This document shows positions 30,501 to 40,042 of a stretch of 64,000 nucleotides of DNA, one piece after another. The DNA is from Glandiceps talaboti (taxonomy: Eukaryota > Hemichordata > Enteropneusta > Spengelidae): NCBI RefSeq assembly GCF_964340395.1, contig NC_135549.1:4945501-5009500 (forward strand), read 5' to 3'. Numbering within the stretch: position 1 is the first letter of the stretch; every line of letters starts with the position of its first letter. A program made the translations under genes and the position numbers. The notes under the pieces were generated by a model that ran no database searches, had not been told where the DNA came from, and saw nothing but the letters and a program-made list of their open reading frames with translations.

Positions 30501-33500
30501 CACATTGTATAAAGTTTACCCATGGACATTGAATGTAGGATGGTCTACATCACATTGTATAAAGTTTACCCATGGACATTGAATGTAGGATGGTCTACAT
30601 CACATTGTATAAAGTTTACCCATGGACATTGAATGTAGGATGGTCTACAGTACATTGTATAAAGTTTACCCATGGACATTGAATGTAGGATGGTCTACAG
30701 TACATTGTATAAAGTTTACCCATGGACATTGAATGTAGGATGGTCTACATCACATTGTATAAAGTTTACCCATGGACATTGAATGTAGGATGGTCTACAG
30801 TACATTGTATAAAGTTTACCCATGGACATTGAATGTAGGATGGTCTACAGTACATTACATAAAGTTTACCCATGGACATTGAATGTAGGATGGTCTACAG
30901 TACATTACATAAAGTTTACCCATGGACATTGAATGTAGAATGGTCTACATGTACATTGTACATCATATTGTATAAAGTTTACCAATGGACATTGAATGTA
31001 GGATGGTCTACAGTACATTGTATAAAGTTTACCCATGGACATTGAATGTAGGATGGTTTACAGTACATTGTATAAAGTTTACCCATGGACATTGAATGTA
31101 GGATGGTCTACAGTACATTGTATAAAGTTTACCCATGGACATTGAATGTAGGACGGTCTACAGTACATTGTATAAAGTTTACCCATGGACATTGAATGTA
31201 GGATGGTCTACAGTACATTGTATAAAGTTTACCCATGGACATTGAATGTAGGATGGTCTACAGTACATTACATAAAGTTTACCCATGGACATTGAATGTA
31301 GGATGGTCTACAGTACATTACATAAAGTTTACCCATGGACATTGAATGTAGAATGGTCTACATCACATTGTATAAAGTTTACCCATGGACATTGAATGTA
31401 GGATGGTCTACAGTACATTACATAAAGTTTACCCATGGACATTGAATGTAGGATGGTCTACATCACATTGTATAAAGTTTACCCATGGACATTGAATGTA
31501 GGATGGTCTACAGTACATTGTATAAAGTTTACCCATGGACATTGAATGTAGGATGGTCTACAGTACATTGTATAAAGTTTACCCATGGACATTGAATGTA
31601 GGATGGTCTACATCACATTGTATAAAGTTTACCCATGGACATTGAATGTAGAATGGTCTACAGTACATTGTATAAAGTTTACCCATGGACATTGAATGTA
31701 GGATGGTCTACATCACATTGTATAAAGTTTACCTTAAGATAACTATGTATTTTCTTGATAGAATGAAGATGACAAGTCAGCCATCTAGTATAGATCTGTA
31801 AATCTTGTGCACTTATTACTGCCGGTCCAACAGGTGATTTATTGGAAGTGAGATCATCTTTGGCGACAGACAGACGTTTAGCTCTTGCTAGAGCATCATT
31901 GTACTCAGACATAATTAATCTAAAAAAAAGACATAAAAAGTCATTCAAAGATAATGGAAATAGTCAGGCTACAGAGTAGCAAGGAGTTAAATAATCAATA
32001 ATTAATTCATGTATGTAAGTTAATATGTGTATGTAAGTGCTGGCTTTCATTTTAAATACAGTGATAAAAATCACATAAATTAAAAATTGATGTCTTGTAA
32101 AACCACACCAAGATTATAAAAGTTTTATCAAGATAGTAAAGTTGACATTATCACCCATTTGACTGACATCTAGTCTGTTAGATTGGTTTGGTCAATCCTT
32201 TGTTGTAACTGACTTTAACAATCTCTATGTCCTTAGTATGGGTTGGAAAGCCTTTACGCCTGGACCATAAAGTTTTATTTTGATAGTATTATACACCTTG
32301 AGCACTAAAGTACAATTTGAAAACTTACGCTAGTCTCTTATGATAGAATGGATACATAGCTTCCAAGCTACTGGTATGGGAACAAAATCTCTTCCATCTC
32401 AACATATGCATGTGTTTACAGTGTACCAATTGTTGAATTCTGTTACAAAAGTACTGAAAAGGAACAAATTAATATGAATGAATAAATAGATAAATAACAG
32501 GGCAAAATTAATGATAAGTGTCATATGTTTTGTTAGGGGAGGACTCAATTAGTTGTGTAACAACTACTTCCACACCCTTTTCCCGAATAACACGTCTATT
32601 GTATATACATAAGGATATTTTGTTCTGTTCTGTAAACAAATTTTGTATGTGGGAATAAATTATATTATTATTATTATTATTATTATTATAAATAAATCAA
32701 TAATCAATAATGAATATTTTTTTGATAAACATGATGCATAATTCATAGTAATATCATATACACACATGATAACTTGATTCAGTATTTTAAACTATGCGTA
32801 CTAAACAAAGCTGTCTACATCTATATCATTATGTTTACAACCTTTTTCATATAACATTGTTGAAACTGTGCTGTCATGCACGTTATTATTGTCACTAGTC
32901 TGATAAACATCAGGTAGATAAGGACAACACTTCAGACATATTGAATGGTTGCTCTTATGCAAACACTTTTGTCAGTATATATGTCAAGTAAATCGTTGTC
33001 ATATTGACATGTGTAAATTTTCAATTTATATTAGATTTCTCTGTGTGGTATACTTACTAATGCTTTGTTGATATTTATAATGAACTAGCCTGTTTAAAGT
33101 ATTGTCTTATCTACATACATGTACTCATGCCTCTTTAACAGTATCAAACACTTGAGACACACAGTTTTAGTAATACTAAATAATGCATACTATATTTTGA
33201 ATAGCAGACACATAATTTTTTTTATATGTGTTCATACATGTAACTCCAGCCTCCTACTACACTGGGAACTCAAATTACTAAAATACTTTCATTTAGGCGA
33301 CACTGTGTGTTTACTTCACACACACCCTTTTTTTGCTATGAATTAAAAAAAACAAAATACAGGCATTGATAGTGCACACATACACATCAAATGTTATATT
33401 TTATCTCACTGTGAACACAAATAAAATAGTTCTGTGTTTGAACCATTCTTGTTTCATCTGACAGAGATGTTGCTTTGTGTTCAAAGAGATATTTTATTTT

Positions 33501-35413
33501 ATTTTAATTTATAAAATGTTTACATTATGAATTTTCATTACCTGGTGTAGTATAAGTGGCAAACTTTTATCTGTGTATTCTGGTTTCATACTTATTTCAG
33601 CTTCTTCAGTGAGTACATCAGCCTGGACTATAAGTGGGTGGGCTTCATAAACCTGGATATACAAGACGGACATACTTTATAAAGGATTCCATGAACAATG
33701 CACACATACATGTATATAATTCAACAACGAGGTACACAATAATTAATGTACTACATTGTACATACCATGGCTACATGCAGCTATGGTAACATTCAAATTA
33801 AAAATTTAATGGTCATATTCTGGAGATTAGATTCTTCAAAAATATTTCATTTGACTTGTAAATGAAAAGGGCAGAAGTCACTGAACAAAAAATAACTAAT
33901 TTCCCCATGAGCACAAACGTATTAGTTCATGTATGTACTATCATTGCATACTATAGATATCAAAAGATATGCACATATTCATTTCATACATGATGTACAT
34001 TTTACCTCGCACAAACCATTTATTTCTCTATGGTTGTGATGATTGATAGTTAACTAATCATAGTAACCATGTAGTGTTGAATTATTGATAAAGATAGAAA
34101 TAACATGTATGCATACATGTACATTGTATTACTACAGTCAATTTACATACCAGTAGTTATGGCAACAGTGGCAAGTGAACTGTAACCAATTATCACTACA
34201 TCTAGGACACAAGAGAGATTCATTGACATATATTCTGTAACCATGACAACTTACTTGCAATCCTCGCTCAATTACATGTTTTCTTTCCTGTCTAAAATGT
34301 TCCAGATCACGTGGTAGGGCTAGGGAACTGTCAATCAAACATAAACATACACATTTTATGTTATTATTAATATTGTACTCAATAACAGAGGAATTTGCTC
34401 ATTTAAAAATAATTATATACTCTACATGAAGATACACCAGCTTGTTAGGAATTTCAAAAAAAAAGATCAAAATTATGCTAAATTCTTTTTCACGGTTTGA
34501 TGGATACAATATTAAAAGTTGCATTTTTTCATGATTTTCCAAAAAAAAGAAGACTAAAAAGATATCACATTTATCAAAATGTGAGTGGAGTAGTTGTCAA
34601 AGATATACATATACATGCACATTGTACATTTTGATTTTTCAATGAAAAGTCTGAAAAGTGATCCTCGTGAGGGTACAGGGTATCATCAGCCTTACATGTA
34701 CATTGTACGTATACAAATGTAACTAGTCTAGTTCCATATTACATGTGTACTTCATCACTATCCCAGTCTAGTCAATTCCATTGCTCAAGGTACTAAAAGT
34801 ACTGGTTCAATCCACATGGTAAGCGAAGCACAAACAGTGCATGTCAGTAGTAATCCATCACAGATTGACAGGCTGTTGTCATCATTGTTCTCATGTTTCT
34901 AGGATCTAGGACTGATATGATATATAAATGTCCAACCAGGACTCAACCACTAGTCTATTTAAACTAAAATCACGTGGGGACGTGACAACGCCATTATGTT
35001 TATATGAACGCCATAGGGGGAGCACAGTTATCTGTGCTCAAGCAACGGGACTGACTAGATTGGGATTATAGTGATGAAGTACACATGTAATATGGTCCCT
35101 GTCAGGAACTAGACTAAAATGTAACTCATTGTACAATGTAGGGTTATCCCAGTGTGGGCTTTATGAGTGTCATCATTGATTGGATGATATACTGTATCTT
35201 ACTATTTGTGGGGTGAACACAAACACTCATCTGAATGTACTTATCTTTTTAACTCTGTATAAATACCAACCTTGTAACCCTAGGAGCTCCTGATAGCATT
35301 TCATTTTCCTCAATATCAACCTTCAGTTCTTTCAATTCCCTGGAAAGCTCTTCTTCCACAGACTTGATCTTCTCACTGCCCCCAACATTGTACAATTCTT
35401 CTACCTTAAACAT
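682..35413 (-). CDS. CCDC162: CCDC162-like coiled-coil protein, 43 coding exons (2198 aa model)
   Basis: Forty-three GT-AG exons on the minus strand join without a frame break from ATG at 35413 to TAA at 682, giving 6597 bp. Exon coordinates are given in the four block entries below. The N-terminal half is globular. A motif around residues 115-150 (key words MLRWKRFC, then MSEYNDALARAKRLS) is what I recall of CCDC162/C6orf183 proteins, which carry the DUF4549 region. The C-terminal fifth (about residues 1800-2190) is heptad-rich coiled coil and ends in SRPHTAGSKY, a tail style common in axonemal proteins. The family is poorly characterised; association with motile cilia is inference. The human copy is listed as a pseudogene (CCDC162P), so an intact invertebrate copy is informative. 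Frame-neutral exons could be missed in the larger introns. Identity comes from recall of the family, not a search. Confidence 0.72.
1205..1972. repeat. Minisatellite, 49-bp unit, about 15 copies (intron 42)
   Basis: A 49-bp unit (core GGTTTGGTAGTAACAT followed by a GTCTAATTGAAACTC segment and CTATAGTCACTCT) is repeated head to tail with few substitutions (mostly C/T at one position: ATCGTG versus ATTGTG). It lies in the intron between the last two coding exons, ending about 55 bp before exon 42. Confidence 0.95.
2388..2518. mobile_element. Small palindromic (foldback/MITE-like) element
   Basis: The left arm, ATGTTATTCCCC...GGGAAAATACGAGTGACCTAA, is matched as reverse complement by TTAGGTCATGCATATTTTCC...GGAGAATAACAT on the right. 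The arms are imperfect. It lies in the intron between exons 41 and 42 and has no coding capacity. Confidence 0.6.
3325..3828. repeat. Minisatellite, 37-bp unit, about 13 copies (intron 40)
   Basis: Head-to-tail 37-bp units of the form GTCATTGTACAAAATCCCTG then TACCTGGGTGTCAGTTT. Because 37 is not a multiple of 3, all three plus frames stay open through the array and each repeats the same 37-residue pattern. These are artefacts of the repeat rather than genes. Confidence 0.95.
4406..4497. repeat. 46-bp direct duplication
   Basis: Two adjacent copies of TTCTTGTGTGATGTAAGTTT CAGTTACAAGTTGGAGTG(C/T)G CGTGCA. Intronic, between exons 40 and 41. Confidence 0.85.
5066..5155. repeat. (AC)n microsatellite
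   Basis: A pure (AC)n run with a (CATG)n/(CATA)n flank, in the intron immediately downstream of exon 39. Confidence 0.95.
9085..10945. other. Large intron 32 segment with decayed, possibly coding, mobile-element remnants
   Basis: This intron (8416-11014) is the largest outside those with minisatellites. On the minus strand, two short related peptides are readable, at about 9178-9094 (KDQQHLLHVGPYDQ) and about 10943-10850 (RDQQISVR...HQRIGPYDQ). Both end at a GGTCATAAGGACCGA motif. Around 9560-9700 the minus strand reads an acidic patch (ATYDESDFGLCDSEFSES). No intact ORF exists. Possibly relics of a transposon-borne gene; the family is unknown. Confidence 0.3.
11015..17064 (-). other. CCDC162: CCDC162-like gene, coding exons 23-32 (aa 1079-1676)
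   Basis: Exons: 16971-17064, 16579-16724, 15532-15721, 14694-14791, 14084-14287, 13457-13678, 12821-12944, 12435-12700, 11552-11826, 11015-11189. Exons 24-25 include a polar linker rich in Ser/Met (TAMTTSMASGPVNVQSMASS). Exon 27 is basic (FCLRFQRRISQYSLRGQ). Exon 30 is a well-ordered segment (CDYLTLRRDVMFLEFDTSVRH). Exon 31 ends in a Lys/Glu/Asp-rich acidic tail. Exon 32 (KKFLILWKVLEVFKKDWAKRK) looks helical. Phases are consistent throughout, the strongest evidence that these are exons of one gene. No enzymatic motif is visible. Confidence 0.8.
13150..13348. repeat. Irregular tandem repeat of ACCAATCACACAAC type
   Basis: Short 12-28 bp units built from CACACAACCGACCAAT and CACACAACCAACCAAT, imperfectly repeated, in the intron between exons 28 and 29. 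Confidence 0.85.
20337..20394. repeat. (CCAA)n microsatellite
   Basis: A tetranucleotide run of CCAA about 50 bp long, followed by AACAAACAAAT, close to the exon 19 acceptor. Confidence 0.9.
23068..23105. repeat. (CCA)n microsatellite
   Basis: A short ACC/CCA run bounded by C homopolymers, 25 bp from the exon 14 donor. Confidence 0.85.
23350..23395. repeat. (AC)n with C-tract
   Basis: ACACACAAACACCCCCCCCC followed by (CA)n. Confidence 0.85.
24119..24174. repeat. (ATC)n trinucleotide repeat
   Basis: (CATCAC)n passing into (CAT)n, in the intron between exons 12 and 13. Confidence 0.9.
27420..27545. repeat. (AC)n microsatellite, interrupted
   Basis: About 120 bp of AC repeats with interruptions (CACGCGCGTA; CATAACTAA), within 60 bp of the exon 9 donor. 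Confidence 0.95.
29486..31732. repeat. Large minisatellite, 50-bp unit, about 45 copies (intron 5)
   Basis: Unit: GTTTACCCATGGACATTGAA then TGTAGGATGG, TCTACAGTAC or TCTACATCAC, and ATTGTATAAA. Variants alternate between the GTAC and TCAC forms. A distinctive 13-bp-longer unit with CATGTACATTGTACATCATA occurs at about 30231 and again at about 30944, showing a higher-order duplication of roughly 713 bp. The array stops at the splice donor of exon 5 (31733). Confidence 0.95.
34691..35142. mobile_element. Foldback MITE-like element, arms about 100 bp (intron 1)
   Basis: The left arm (34691-34790) and right arm (35035-35142) are reverse complements over ACTAGTCTAGTTCC, CATATTACATGTGTACTTCA and TCACTAT..CC.AGTCTAGTCA. 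The loop of about 240 bp has no ORF. It lies between coding exons 1 and 2. Confidence 0.75.
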
Positions 35414-35435
35414 CTTGCTCTTTTATCTGCAATTT

Positions 35436-38400
35436 CTAAAACAGTAAGTCAAGTGGAAGTAAAATTATATAATACAACAATACAAATATAGTCTGTAGGA
35501 ATCAGTTATTGGTTGCACAGCTGGGGGGGGGGGGGGGGGGGGGGCTGCAGCCCACAATAAAGGAGCAATGATTAGCACCCAGTGTTTGTTTATGGTAGAC
35601 CATGATAATTCTGTAAAATCTATCACAACAGCTCAATGTATGGTAATTTATCATGGCTAAATACCTATCAACATGAAATATGGAAATCTACACAAGTTTG
35701 CCTGAAGTCCCATACATGTAGCTGTTACCATGGGGTTCCCAAAACAAGTAAAAAAAATACTACAATTAGTGCCTTGAACACATGTACAAACAAAACCATT
35801 TTTTACAAGTTATACTTATAGACTATATAATTTACAATGTGTATAAATTCTCTAATTTTCATCATTCTATTAGTAAATCTACCAATTATTTCACACAGGC
35901 ACTGACAGCCACCTTTGTACAAACCTACATGTGTAAGGATCAACATATAAACCCAACATTTTACTTCCTGGACTTCAAATTTGACTCTTGTTGCCAGGAG
36001 ACCTTATCAGTTCAATATTTTTTAATTTTTCTTTTTGCAAATTGTTGTACATGTAACTACTTTTCTGGTCTCACAAAAAGCTCTCCTACATGTATATTTT
36101 GGGAGGATTACTAGCAGAGACTAGCTAGCTACTGCCTACTGTGATGTAGGACAATGTTTTTGCCATTATGTTCTGAACAACCTTATCACTCCAGCATTTC
36201 CACAAGTTATATGATAACATGTACATTTTGTATAAACAGAGAAACCTCTGTAAATCTATGGAACATACCTACTGACTGGTTTGAGCAAAACAGAGCATAA
36301 TATGTTTATGGGGTACTTCATGTATTTATTTAGTCAGCTGTCACTGCAGATCTGGTTACCAAGCAGTAGATATTTGACTACTGTGTGTGTGTTATTGTTA
36401 CTGTGTATACAATGTAAACATTCTACTCTGCCTTCATGTGCAACATGGGCACCAAACATGAGTTACAACACAGTTTAAATACTACAAAACATGTCATGTA
36501 TGGTACACTATGTAGCTTTGATTACTATCTGCTTGATAGATAAAATTGGTATAATTAACTTCTAGTGTTCAGTTGTCAGTCAACATTTCAATGTGTACAT
36601 GTATGGTAGTACAGATAGGGAGACAAACAACTACATTGTAGGTTGTAATTTGCAGCTAGCGATAGAATCCTTGCAGAAGAAACTGTACATGGCTCAAATT
36701 ATTATAGTCACTCACTGGGTGATTACTGACGTACTCTCACGATTCTCCTCTAGTGGCCTTCAAATACATTGTAGTGCTAATTCTCACAGTATAATTTTTT
36801 AAACAATATATTAACATGACAACATATTATTTTGTTATGCAAATTTTTATGAGATCATTGACTCAGAAGGACCATTATTGTCCAAGTTCATTTACAAATT
36901 TATTATAACTCTGGCCATGGATGCATTTCAAAGTCACCTTCTCTGCGTTCAGTCATTTGTATAATCTCACAAGGTCAAATGAAGGTGTGCTTTATTTTTT
37001 TTTTAAATTTCAGCCTATGTGTAATCATGCAAGACTTTGAGTCATTCATACGTGTACATACTAAACACAGAGTGAGCTCTTTACTGTTAACAGTAGAGAT
37101 CTATTGTTAAGTTTTTATACTATACAATGGAAACTTTACTCATGTTGACAGCAACACATATAATGCAGGCTTCAATCAGGCTGTATGGTTTGTGTTCAAA
37201 TACACCTATCATTTCCCTACTTCAAAACTTTACAGAAGTTATATTGTGAATGTAATGCAATTTCTTACATTGTCACCGGGAACTCAATTTTTACACACAG
37301 GCGTTCTTATTTCTATATTTCATAATTTTGTTTGTACATGTGTACATTGTATATGTACAATATTACTACACATGCAAAAATAAATGTATGCACTGGCAAA
37401 ATAAAATTGCCACTCACAGAGTCAAAACAATTTTGGTTATAGAGTTCCACATATTTGAAGAACTTTCTTTCAATGCCAATCTGTTAAACATACACAAAGT
37501 ATATGTAAATCTGTGACACAGACCCTACTTGGTAGCTTTCACTATGTCTGGATTCAGAATTATTTCAACTGTGTAAACATGTACATGTATATAACAATGT
37601 CTTCTATGCTAATGGATTTTTCCATTATAGTTATTATGTAATTGTTTTGGGACATAGTTGAATTTTTTGGGGATGATTTTTTTCCTACCTAATTTATTCC
37701 ATTTACTACTCAGCAGGGATGTAGCTAACTTCAAAAAAGTTGCCAGTGAAATTTAAAAAAGAAAGGAAACAATAGGTACAAAGCAGTGGAATGACCAAGT
37801 GTGTGTGTGTGTGGGGGGGGGGGGGGGTGGTATGGCGGAGAGATTCCCCCTTTCCTGTTCGTGGACTTTTTTGAAATTCAAATAATAAAAGTGTGCTTTC
37901 TGGTGCTATCTTATCTTAACATGTTGAAAACTAACATAGAGAAAAAATTATAACAGTATAATTTTGCACACCAATTACTGCCATTGTAAAATATGTAATC
38001 ATGATATTAACAAATACTAGTAAAGGCAGGTTAGTAATGTCTTCCATCATCATCACTACTAGTACTACTACAAAAATCTTCAATCAATACTAAGTAAAGA
38101 CTCATTGTCACAAGTGACGTCTTTCTTACAAATCAAGGACTTTTACTATTTGTCTCACTTTATCTCCTCATTGACAAATACCTGAAAACCACAATCTAAG
38201 TCTTTTCTCGCATGACTGGTAATTATTACTTAGGACCAAGAAGCTTGGCTTGGCTCAGAAGAGTCAGTTCTGGCAACTTCTAGAACTATTTTCAACTATC
38301 ACTGGATAAAGTCCAGGTTGTGCTATCTGAATACCATCAGAATACTCATTGTACATTATAATATAATATGACATTTAGATTTCTGAGTGCTGCAAATGCA

Positions 38401-39490
38401 ATAAATCTATGCAATAATTTTGTAGAGAGATTTGAGCAGAATTTAAAGCATACCATTACCAAGGCCAAGATGATCTAATCGAACACAGTGAGATCATGGA
38501 TCTATTATGAGATAATAGATCTATTCTAATAGATCTATTTTCATAATAGATCCATAGTGAGATTGACAGATGAAACATTTATATGTAAGAGATATACCTA
38601 CATGTACTGACACAATTAAAACCCAGGGTAGGCACAACTGGCTTCCATAAAGAACAGACCCACTTCAACATTTACGATTTTTCATACCCTTTGAAAACTC
38701 TACCTGCTGTCTGCATGAATTAAGTTAATGTTATAATGGAAACAATTCTGTTACCTTTTCTGCAATTGATATTTGACATACTATATAGCCTATTATTACT
38801 ATTAAATTACACAATTTGACCATGGCTCCATACATAATATTCAATTTTATATAATACAAATTAACTGTATATTACATCCAACAACTAGATGGTAAAACAA
38901 ATACAGGCATATAGTATACATGTAGCTACTGAAAACAGTGGGGATCTGAGATGGCCATGCTTTATGGATCATGGAGTGGTTCACTAGCACTTCGGAATCT
39001 ACATGTATGGTTCACTGGAGCTGAGTACTGTAGTCAGAATGCTTGCAAATGGTGTATAGGGAGTCGATTCTGACAATGTCTCAATACAGCCAGAAGGAGC
39101 GGGACAATGTCAGACTTATAAATGTACTCTGTTTGCAAGTAGGATCTTTAGACTTTAGCGGTGTGGTAGGACTAAGTGCAGTGATGGGGGAAAGAAGCTT
39201 GGAAATGTATATTATTATGGAAACAACAGCTATATTCACCAACTGCAGCAACGTGAGAGCGGCGGGAGAGAGGGAGGGGAAGTAGAGCAACAGACAGTAA
39301 ACTATCTGAAAGCTTATATAACGACATATGACACTTGCAATCGAATGAGACATGTCCCAGATTGCACACGGATCAGGAATCATGCCGGCGATGGCAATGG
39401 CCACAATCAAACTTGTGCAACGGTTTGCCAGGCAGACAAAGTGACTGTTCATAGTGTCAGAATACATGTTGATTTGGAACAGATACTTAC
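35436..39490. other. First intron of the CCDC162-like gene, no coding exon seen
   Basis: AT-rich, with many TACATGTAC motifs, a 22-bp poly-G run at about 35523-35544 and another G run at about 37813-37827. No coding exon was recognised. A minus-strand open stretch at 39081-39467 (hydrophobic; VAIAIAGMIPDPC) has somewhat coding-like composition, but I could not attach it to a family or to splice sites. Confidence 0.5.
38496..38555. repeat. Perfect 15-bp inverted repeat with nested AATAGATCTATT palindromes
   Basis: ATGGATCTATTATGA at 38496 is mirrored by TCATAATAGATCCAT ending at 38555. Two AATAGATCTATT palindromes lie between them. The stretch could form a hairpin or bind a dimeric factor, but it has the look of a small foldback repeat. 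Confidence 0.6.
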
Positions 39491-39575
39491 CTTGTTGAAG
39501 GAAGTAGAAGAAAGAGAAACTCCGATCGTTTTACACGAAAACTTTACATACTAACAACTACAGGTATGCTTTGCA
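39491..39575 (-). promoter_or_regulatory. Probable non-coding first exon and promoter area of the CCDC162-like gene
   Basis: The first coding exon has an acceptor just upstream of its ATG, so a 5' UTR exon must lie at higher coordinates. At 39485-39491 the minus strand shows CAACAAG|GTAAGTATC, a near-perfect donor that follows a purine/pyrimidine-mixed stretch with no long ORF. The local base composition from about 39.1 to 39.7 kb is more GC-rich than the surrounding introns. The transcription start is not determinable, and I saw no clear TATA box. Confidence 0.35.
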
Positions 39576-40042
39576 CAGGTAACGAAGTGAAAACATCCGG
39601 TCATTTTAAGTATTGAACTGAGCATGCGTACAACCAGGGATAGCAACCAACCGCGCGCGGCAGCCTAACAACTGAATATATTAACTACGGCTGCCCTTTG
39701 AACCTTTACATTGTCATTGGCAAAATTACATGTTGTAACAATCACTTCGTTCACAAAATCAGAACAAATATTGCCTCGCTATTTTCTGCAAAACATTATG
39801 TACTAGGAACGAAAATAGATGGAACTTTTAGGGTACCTCAAATAATAGACGATGTCTGTGTAAGGCAGCTTTCAGTAATTACATGAGGGGGGGGGGAGCG
39901 GAAACCAGATCCGGGCTCAGTGTTGCGTAAAATCATGGTACCTTCCCTGATTCCGCCATCTAGAAGTGACCCTCTCTCAATTGTTAAAATATTACAAAAC
40001 ATGGTTTAACAGACATGGAAGAGGACACCAGTCCCAGATCAA

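Larger units (their letters stand above)
27087..35413 (-). other. CCDC162: CCDC162-like gene, coding exons 1-10 (aa 1-448)
   Basis: Exons, 5' to 3': 35271-35413 (ATG at 35413), 34255-34327, 33542-33652, 32329-32453, 31733-31919, 29024-29294, 28564-28676, 28141-28266, 27599-27681, 27087-27198. Phases join cleanly at each step. Exon 1 is very acidic/charged (MFKVEELYNVGGSEK start). Exons 4-5 hold the most recognisable family region: a Cys/His/Trp-rich stretch (FCNRIQQLVHCKHMHMLRW) followed by IYTRWLTCHLHSIKKIH. Exon 6 holds a low-complexity Ser/Thr/Arg linker (RSSRPGSAASG) that is probably disordered. An acceptor (TTTTAG) lies at about 35436, 22 bp upstream of the ATG, implying an upstream non-coding exon. 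Exon 9 ends and exon 10 starts in phase 2. Confidence 0.8.

Noticed and set aside
29486-31732. Possible CRISPR-like array (regular direct repeats)
   Set aside because: The whole 50-bp unit repeats with no unique spacers, in a eukaryotic intron; it is a minisatellite.
39081-39467. 128-codon hydrophobic minus ORF near the CCDC162-like promoter
   Set aside because: No family recognised, no splice partners found, and it falls in the predicted first intron; mentioned but not called.
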